Position numbers and translations under genes: made by a program. From Sarcophilus harrisii (taxonomy: Eukaryota > Chordata > Mammalia > Dasyuromorphia > Dasyuridae), in contig NC_045432.1 in assembly GCF_902635505.1 (NCBI RefSeq), positions 75,089,823 to 75,153,822 on the forward strand: a DNA stretch of 64,000 bases. Reading direction: 5' to 3'. Numbering within the stretch: position 1 is the first letter of the stretch; each line of letters opens with the position of its first letter. Positions 56,641-64,000 of the stretch are shown piece after piece. The notes beneath the pieces were generated by a model. That model ran no database searches. It saw only the letters and a list, made by a program, of their open reading frames with translations, and had not been told where the DNA came from.

Positions 56641-57939
56641 TAATGCAATCAAGTTCTAGTCCTGAAGTTTGGGGAATGATGCCCCAAGCCTCAGGTCCTC
56701 CTTACTGTTGCTTTCTGGGGTCTATCTTACCTTGGACTCTCTTCTCGACTCCTACTCCCCCTTCTCTAAATCCCACCTGCCATGCTCTTGCAAATGCTCT
56801 TGTTCCATTGGGTCTCCCTGATGGCTGCAAACTCTAGCTGGTCTTTCTGCCTTGAAACTGGGACCAGGGACTCATCTCCAGTAAGTACATACAGCCAACA
56901 GGATCCCTGGCCCCGTGCAGGGCCCCTCTCTCAGCAGGCGTGTGCTAGCCCCTTCTCCTCCTCGATAATCTAAAACAATAACCAATACCATTTTTACAAT
57001 GACCGGGTCATTCCCAAGACGTTCTGAGATTATACTTCTGAAAAATCCCTCTCCTTTTATTCAGTCTGTGAAAACACAAAGATTCCCAAGTTTATTCTTC
57101 ACCGGGAGTTCTGACTTTGCTTTTTACTCTTGGAAAACCAGTGAACAAGTGAGAAGGAAGGGGCTGAAAGATCAAGAGCATGGCAGGGCTGAGAAGTGGG
57201 AGATGGGGGAGAACGGTGTCTGTAGACAATTGCAAGAGGCTATATTGGATCCCTTACAGACATCCTCTGGTAAATGTTTAACCATCCCCAAGGGAAGATG
57301 AGGATCATTTGACCGGGTCAAGGCAGTTGTTTGGTTTTTCTAAGATTTGATAGCTTTTCCAACTTCCTCAAGTCCGCGCCGCTGTTGACCAAATTTAAAT
57401 GGACACTTTGCCAAATCCACAGAATCCACAGTGGAATACTTGATATAGTCATTAACTTCTGGAAGAGCTGAGGAAACCTTGGGACTATATAATAGTCCTA
57501 ATTCCTAAAACAGAATTCTGATCAAGGAGGATGGAACTTCCAAGTGTCACCGACAACCGCTGCCAAGGAATGACATTCTAGGCACCCTTCTCACGTCAAC
57601 CACACTTCTAGCCAGTGATTTCCCAGAATCACCTTGTTGAAACTTATAAATCACACGAACATAAAACAACCTCAGGGACTTACAAGAACACTTACTGGCA
57701 TTCAAATAACAGGAATCCAGTTGAGTGCTTCTCCAGATCAGCTACGTGAAAACAAAATTCTAATTCAGCTACCAATTTGGGCATTCTACACCAGTTGTGT
57801 TCAGAAGCCATTTTAGAGTAGATTTCAGTTTTTATTCTTAGTTACAAAAGGGTGGCAACCAGCAATTACTACACAGGGCACAGATCAAATAGGCAAGGAA
57901 AAATAATTGTCCCCCAATGAATTTATCAAGCCCAGTGTA
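56641..57939. other. Nothing recognised
   Basis: Unique sequence, GC-richer at 56650-56950. Short plus-strand frames lack any supporting signal. Confidence 0.35.
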
Positions 57940-58157
57940 AATTTGGAGGGAATAAGCATTTATTAGGCGCCTATTACATGCCAAGCACTGTGCCATTTTA
58001 CATACATTATCCATCTTGGAAGGTAGGTGCCATTTTACAGTTGAGAAAACTGAGGGAGAGAGGAAGTGACTTGTCTAGGGTCACATAACTAGGAAATATC
58101 TGAGGCTAGATTTCAAGTCAGACTCCAGGGCCAGTCCCCTATCCACTAGTTGCCTCA
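57940..58157 (+). mobile_element. MIR/THER-type CORE SINE
   Basis: 'taagcatttattaggcgcct', 'attacatgccaagcactgtg', 'attttacagttgagaaaact', 'acttgtctagggtcacataa' and a tail 'cctatccactagttgcctc'. Confidence 0.82.
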
Positions 58158-58390
58158 TGATTAAAGACAGCTCCATGATTCTTGCTATTTTTTGACATCC
58201 ACAAGGATAGCAGAATCTGTGAAGTTAACTTTGGAAATCATTAGCAAAAACCAACTCCAATTCTCTGAAGAGGAAATAAATATTTTCCCAAATACAATTT
58301 CACAGTATTGCAGGCAGGGCAATCTTTTCTCAGCTTGCTACTTTTCTGTTTATTTCAATGGTGTTAAAAAGTTCCTTACACTTCCATCGC

Positions 58391-58600
58391 TGTCTCTTCT
58401 TTCTCCTCTTCTTCCTCCTCCTTCTCTTTTTTTCTCTCTTTGTCCATCTAGTTCTCTTTCTCTATGTCTGTCTCTGCCTCTGTTTATCTTTCCGCCTCTC
58501 TGTCTTTGTGTGTCTCTGTCTTTGTCTCTGGCTATGCGTCTGTCTCTGTCTCTCTCTGTCCCTCTGTCTCTGTCTCTGTCTCCTCTCTTTCTGAATTGCT
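58391..58600. repeat. TC-rich then TCTG/TCTC simple repeat
   Basis: The plus strand is CT-rich, changing to 'gtctctgtctctgcctctgt'-like repeats. Confidence 0.92.
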
Positions 58601-58879
58601 TTTTGCTGGAGATTATAAGTTAGCAAAAAAAGTCCTCATTTAAGTGAAAAAAATACCACTATTTTCTTGCTCTTGTGGAATCAGAGACTGAAGTCATTCA
58701 TCAGGGCTCTAGGGTATATAGAGTTGCATTTTTTTTTACTTTTAAGAGAACCTCCATATACTTATTGCCTTGTAATAGAACTTTAGTCTTTACTGTATCA
58801 GTGTTAATTATCTTTAATTTTCTTTAGTTCTTTTTTTTCCAGTTACTGACCCTGACAATTCTCAATTGATCTTTTCTTT

Positions 58880-59333
58880 TTTTTGTCATTTAAACCTTTT
58901 TAATTCATTTTTAATACTTTTGATTTTCAAAACACATGCAGAGTTTTCCAAATTTTGTGTTCCAAATTTTTTTCTCCCTCCCTCCCTGTCACCCCCTGTA
59001 TTAAATGGCAAGTAATCCAATATAGTTTAATCATGTGCAATTCTTTATTTTTCCACAATTATCATGCTGCACATGAAAAATCAGATCAAAAAAGGGGAAA
59101 AAAAGAAAGAAAACAAAAAGCAAGCAAACAACAATAACAAAGGTAAAATACTATTCTGTGATCCACATTCTGTCCCCCACAGAAGGCTCTCTCCATCCCC
59201 AGTCTATTGGAACTGGTTTGAATCACCTTGTTGTTGAAAAGAGCCACGTCCATCAGAGTCGATCATCACAGAATCTTGCTGTTGCCGTCTACGATATTCT
59301 CTTGGTTCTACTCACTTCACTTAGCATCAGTTC
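58880..59333 (-). mobile_element. Older LINE-1 3' end
   Basis: 'ttgattttcaaaacacatgc', 'ttttgtgttccaaatttttt', 'atcatgctgcacatgaaaaa', 'ctattctgtgatccacattc' and 'ttcacttagcatcagttc'. Confidence 0.9.
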
Positions 59334-59572
59334 AATGGTTTTATAAGTAAAATGAGATTGCTAGTGGAGAGAATAGAAAAGGAGGCAAAGTGGAAAGAAA
59401 AAGAATTCATTAAGCAGCTCCTGGGGGGAAAAAACAACCCCAAATAAAAATGCTCAGTAACATCATAGCCAAAATCCAGAACTTCCAGGTTTGAAGTATC
59501 AAGGAGCCACAGTCAGGATCACATTCAATTTAGCAGTCATCGCTATAAAGAAGCAAAGAGCTTGGGATAGGA

Positions 59573-59775
59573 CAGTAGTTCTCAAAGTATGATGTAGAGA
59601 ATCCTGGGGATCTCTGAAACCCTTTTAGAGGGTCTACAAATTCAAAAGTAGTTTTTATTTCCAATATGGTAAATGTCTATAAATAGAATTCAGATAAAAC
59701 AAAAACGCTTGGGAGAGCTCCTCAATCATTTTTAATAGGATAAAGATACTGAAAACCAAAGTTTGAGAACCACTG
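59573..59775. mobile_element. 203-bp non-autonomous hAT-type element, copy 2
   Basis: The ends are CAGTAGTTCTCAAA and TTTGAGAACCACTG. A perfect 8-bp duplication GGATAGGA is at 59565-59572 and 59776-59783, as expected for hAT elements. Same length and internal text as the copy at 49451-49653, with scattered differences. Confidence 0.95.
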
Positions 59776-59783
59776 GGATAGGA

Positions 59784-60425
59784 TATTCCAGAACACAAAG
59801 AATATAGGTTTACAGCTAAGAATAATTTAAGCAGAAAAACTAAGTATAATGCTATAGGTCAAAAAATGGATTTTAATGAAATGAAGGCCCTCCAAACGTT
59901 CCTAAAGAAAAGACCAGAACTATGTAGGAACTTTGAAGTTCAAGCACAGAAGCTAAGAGATGTTTTAAAAAAAAAGAAAAGAAAAGAAAAGCTAAAAAGA
60001 AAGAACAATAATAATGAGGGACTAAGCAAGGATAAAATGCTTACATTCAAATAGATGATACATGTGAACCTCCCTGATGTCTCTTATCAATAGGGATCAT
60101 GGAAGGAGCTTAATTAGACTGAAACTTTGGGAGTGCTTCTGTTATGCCATGATTATCTTAAAAGAAAAATGGAAAGGGAAGATTGTTTCACATAATTGAG
60201 GTGTGCAAGTAGAAAGTTAGACAAAAAAGGAATCAGGAATCAAGGGGAGGAGCTGATACTTGAACCTCATACTCATCTGAATTGGTAAAAGGAAGAATAC
60301 ATAGACACACGCAGAGTTCCTTTAATAGGGAAATAGGAGGGGGAGAGCCGGCCATCTCTAATTGTTGTGCTCTATATCTTGCCACTGTAGTTGGAGGGCT
60401 CCAGAGGAGAGAGTGAGGTTTCTGA
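59784..60425. other. Nothing recognised
   Basis: AT-rich unique sequence with an AAAAG run near 59967-60002. Confidence 0.3.
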
Positions 60426-60429
60426 TAAA

Positions 60430-61420
60430 GGCCTCCTTTCCAAAATATATGGAGAAATGAGTCAAATGTATAAGAATACAAGTCATTCCCCAATTGATAA
60501 ATGGTCAAGTTTTCAAATAAAGAAATCAAAGCTATCTATAGGCTGAAGAATAAGCATTCAAAATAACTTTTGATTAGGGAAATGCAAATTAAAACAAATT
60601 CAAACCTCCTCACATCTTTCAGATTGGCTAATATGACAGAAAAGGAAAATGATAAAGGTGGGATGTGGGAAAAATCACAACACTAATGCACTGTTGGTGA
60701 AATTGTGAACTGGTTCAACCATTCTGGAGAGCAATTTGGAACCATCCCTGCAGGGCTATAAAACTGTGCATACCATTTGATTAAGCAAAACCACTTGATC
60801 TGTGTCCCAAAGAGTTCATAAAAAAGGAAAAGGATCCATATGCACAAAAATGTTTATAAGAGCTCTTTTCATGGTGGCAAAGGATTGGAAATTGGGGGGA
60901 TGCCTAAAAATGGCTGAACAAATTGTGCGTTTGTTCCATTTTATTTATAGAGCAATAATACTATTGTTCTATAAGAAATGGATTTCAGGAAAAAAAACCC
61001 ATGGAAAGACTTACATGAACTGATGTTATATGAAGTGAGCAGAATCAGGAGAATGTTGTACACAGTAACAGAAAGATTGTGTGATGATCGACTTTGATAG
61101 ACTCAGCTCTTCTCAGCCAAGACAATTTCAAAAGACCCATGATGGAAATGCTATCCACATCCAGAGAAGAACTATGGAGTCTGAATGTAGATTGAAGCAG
61201 ACTATTTTCACTTTTTTGTGTGTTTTTTTCCTTGTGGTTTTTCCCTTTTGTTCTGATTTTTCTTTCACAACATGACTAATGTGGAACTATGTTTAATATA
61301 ATTGTACATGTCTAACTTATTTAAGATTGCTTGTTCTCTGGGGTAAGGGATAAGGGGAGGAAGGGAAAATGGAAATCAAAATCTTATAAATGTTGAAAAC
61401 TTAAAAAATGAAAAAAAAGA
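60430..61420 (+). mobile_element. Older LINE-1, ORF2 end plus 3' UTR
   Basis: 'caagtcattccccaattgat', 'aaatgcaaattaaaacaaat', 'attggctaatatgacagaaa', 'gtcccaaagagttcataaaa', 'tgatgttatatgaagtgagc', 'ccacatccagagaagaacta' and 'tcaaaatcttataaatgttg'. It is 5' truncated and has no intact frame. Confidence 0.92.
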
Positions 61421-63449
61421 GTTGGGAAAAACCTCAAAGAAGCCTATTTAAGGCTGAAAGGGTTGATCGCTGAAAAGACATCTCTACAATATCCCTAACG
61501 ATCAGTTATCCAGCCTCTGCCCTTGACCTTCAAGAAAAATGCTCTGAATTTGTTTACTGGCATTACAGTGATGCAAGAATTTGGTTTGCACGTCATTGCC
61601 ACACTGACATTTTAAGTATTACTGTCATCGGTATGGTTGGTCTCTAGAACTCAATCATTGCTTTGGAGTTTGGCTAGAAATAAATATATGAACAGGCCGT
61701 ATTGTGGTACACATAGCTAGTCCTTTAAGCAACAAGCTGCTGTTTGGTAATAATGGAAACTTTGAGATGATTGTCAAGTTTCTCAAGTACCAAGCTCATG
61801 TGAGAAGAATCAAAAAGTAATAATAAATTCTAATGTCATGGAACAAAAAAAAAATTTCCCCAAGGTATAAACATAGAAAAAAATGGTCTCAGGCAGAACT
61901 CCCACCTGATAAGTCTCCATCCTGCTATTAAACCTGCTTTGTGAGCTCTTTAGCCAGATTCTGGAAAATCACTAGGCCATTTAACTTGATGTATTAGCAG
62001 ACATCCTTGGATAGTACAAGATTTACTCATTTCTCTCTATGTGTTGTTGTTTGTGGGTCAGTTGACTTCATGGGGTTTATTTCATTCCCTGTGGGTAGTT
62101 AGAGCCTCCAGATGTTCTTGTTTATGGATTCTGTACATATTGTGAAAATTGCATTGACCCCCACCCTCTCCCACCATTCCTGTTGGATCATCTCGGTGAT
62201 TTTCATATTCATTCAGAACTAACTTTCTATACAGAAAAAATCGATATAGAACATTCATACCCCAGATTAGGACGCAAAACTGAATGGATTGTCCATTCAA
62301 TCAGATGATGTATTTTAGACAAGTACCACATATACCCAGGGAGCTGGTTTCTCAGCTGAAGAGGAAGAGGCAAATGAACGTGTTCTTTCAGATCAGGAAC
62401 TGCTTTGTTTGTAACTTTGTATGTCCTGTATTTACTATAAGGCCCTGCCTATAGTGTATGTCTACTAAACGTTGAATTTGAGTTAAATGAATGGAAGGTG
62501 GGCTCTATAGCATTTGGGAAATTTAGTGATGGCAAGTTACTCCCGGCTATTAGAAGTTATTTTTTAACACCAGTATTCTCTCGGGGATATTATATGACTG
62601 ACAATCATAGAATGTCAGGATCTCTGAAAAATCAACATTAGAAATAACCCAACGGGCACTAGAGAAGGGCAAAGTGAGCTTAAATAGACTGTATCCCTTA
62701 ATAGTAATGATGCGTATAAGTCGTGAGAAAGCTATCATCAGGGACAAGCGTGACTGCAAGAGGAGAGGGGTCACATATGGTCCTGCCCTCTTTATACCTC
62801 CCACCTCCTTTGTCCTTTTTTCCTGCTGTGGCTGCTCGTGTGGTTTGGATGAGAGAGGATTTACTAGCCCTTCCTGTGAGATGAATGGCCACCAGGCCTT
62901 AGCATTTACCCCATCACTGCCTCCCAAAGTCCTCCGGGCCTTCCCAAATTGTCTCCATGCCCTTCAGATCCCCGGCACTGTCATCTGACCCAAAAGCATA
63001 AGCTAAGGATCCCTTGGACCTTTCAATCTAACGCTTCGAGATTTTATCATTCCCCCTCTCTGCAGCAGAACTCTCTTTTATATGTTATCTCCCCCAAGTA
63101 GAATGTGAATTGCTCAAGAGCAAGGATTGTTCTATTTTTTCTATTGTATTTCCAGTGCTTGGCATATAATAAGCATTTAATAAGTGGGGTTTTTCCACTC
63201 ATTCACTCATAAATTGCAGCAAGGCATGATAGATTGAAGTGCTACACTGCTACCTTGTGTTTATGGAAGGCCATGGACAAGAATGACAAAGGAGAAAATA
63301 GCATTAATGGGCTGAGATCTGTGAGATCACGAATCCATCAAAGCAGTGTGTCCCAATCCTGTAGCAAATGTGGGGGCTAATCAATGGCTGGCCCAACTGT
63401 TGTACCCATAGTTCAGAACTTCAGGGACCTGGGGATCACATTTGTTCTT
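61421..63449. other. Nothing recognised over 2 kb
   Basis: Largely unique sequence. At 62585-62660 ('caatcatagaatgtcaggat') and 63120-63182 ('agtgcttggcatataataag') there are short MIR-like fragments. No exon is supported. Confidence 0.35.
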
Positions 63450-64000
63450 TTCATAATAGCTTCTTATTTTTCCAAATACATGCAAAGCTAGTTTTCGACA
63501 TTCACCTTTTCAAAATTTTAGGTTCCAATTTTTTCTCCCTCCCTCTAGATAGCAAGTAATCTAATATAGGTTAAAGATGTCCAATTCTTCGAAACATATT
63601 TCCGTATTCACCAGCTGCACACACAAAAAAAATCATATCAAAAGGTAGGAAAGAAAACAAGAAAGACAAAAAATCAAGCAAACAAAAACAACAAAAAGGT
63701 GAAACACCATGCTTTCATCTACATTCAGTCTCCATAGGTCCTTTCTCTGGATGTGGATGGCGTTTGCCAGCCCATGTCCATTAGAATTGCCTTGAGTCAT
63801 CTCCTTGTTGAAAAGAGTCAAATCAGGGCAGCTAGGTAGGTGGTGCAGTGGCTAGAGCACCAACCCTGAAGTGAGGAGGACCCTGAATTCAAATCTTACC
63901 TCAAATACTTAACACTTCCTAGTTGTGTGACCCTAGGCAAATCACTTAATCCCAACTGCTTCAGCAAAAAAAAAAAAAAAAAAAAGAGTCAAGTCCATTA
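63450..64000 (-). mobile_element. Older LINE-1 3' end, interrupted by a SINE, runs off the window
   Basis: 'ttccaaatacatgcaaagct', 'tttctccctccctctagata', 'caagcaaacaaaaacaacaa' and 'tctctggatgtggatggcgt'. The host text resumes after the SINE as 'aaaagagtcaagtccatta' at the right edge. Confidence 0.88.
63826..63981 (+). mobile_element. tRNA-headed SINE nested in LINE-1
   Basis: 'gggcagctaggtaggtggtg', 'gtgaccctaggcaaatcact', 'taatcccaactgcttcagc' and an A tail. A 14-bp duplication with one difference (AAAAGAGTCAAATC at 63811-63824, AAAAGAGTCAAGTC at 63982-63995) flanks it. Confidence 0.95.

Overview
This is mammalian nuclear DNA, most likely from a marsupial and probably an Australian one. 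The evidence is the repeat content. There are many 5'-truncated LINE-1 copies with one characteristic 3' UTR (a G-rich 'ggggagggggtgggg' block, then 'aataaaaagctat' and poly-A). There are many tRNA-headed SINEs that start near 'gggcagctaggtggcgcagtgg' and end near 'cttaaccccaattgcctcag'. I cannot fix the species.

Only one real protein-coding locus is supported, on the minus strand from about 25.3 kb down to the left edge. It has a first exon (25244-24734) with a TATA box, a GC box and an inverted CCAAT (Y-box-like) element. Four further exons follow at 8966-8853, 5746-5613, 3889-3768 and 92-41, and the gene runs off the left edge. All four have AG/GT borders and their splice phases agree from one to the next (1-1, 0-0, 2-2). 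They encode an Arg/Asn/Gln-rich basic and aromatic chain that resembles the RNA-binding tail of Y-box proteins. The first exon ends in 'TKSLG', at the same place and phase as the first intron of YBX genes ('TKVLG'). I could not find convincing cold-shock-domain exons between exon 1 and the next sure exon. The locus is therefore reported as a divergent Y-box-like gene whose cold-shock domain is missing, strongly diverged or overlooked.

Its introns carry large arrays. They are a 1.5-kb polypurine minisatellite (6.2-7.7 kb), nine identical 24-bp repeats (8.06-8.29 kb), and a 5.6-kb higher-order satellite in which about twelve copies of a ~100-bp non-repetitive block alternate with TATC-type arrays (17.75-23.35 kb). 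A CpG-rich stretch (4.7-6.2 kb) surrounds an internal exon.

From 25.4 kb to the right edge I see no gene. This part is layered repeats: nested LINE-1s (30.6-33.9 kb and 36.9-38.1 kb), a ~125-bp tandem repeat split by a LINE-1 (26.4-27.8 kb), a solo-LTR-like fossil (32.3-32.9 kb), and a broken minus-strand endogenous retrovirus fossil (about 42.4-50.8 kb) that hosts later insertions. There are also two equal-length 203-bp hAT-type miniature elements (49.45 and 59.57 kb) and numerous SINEs. Many insertions show clear target-site duplications, so their relative ages can be read directly.
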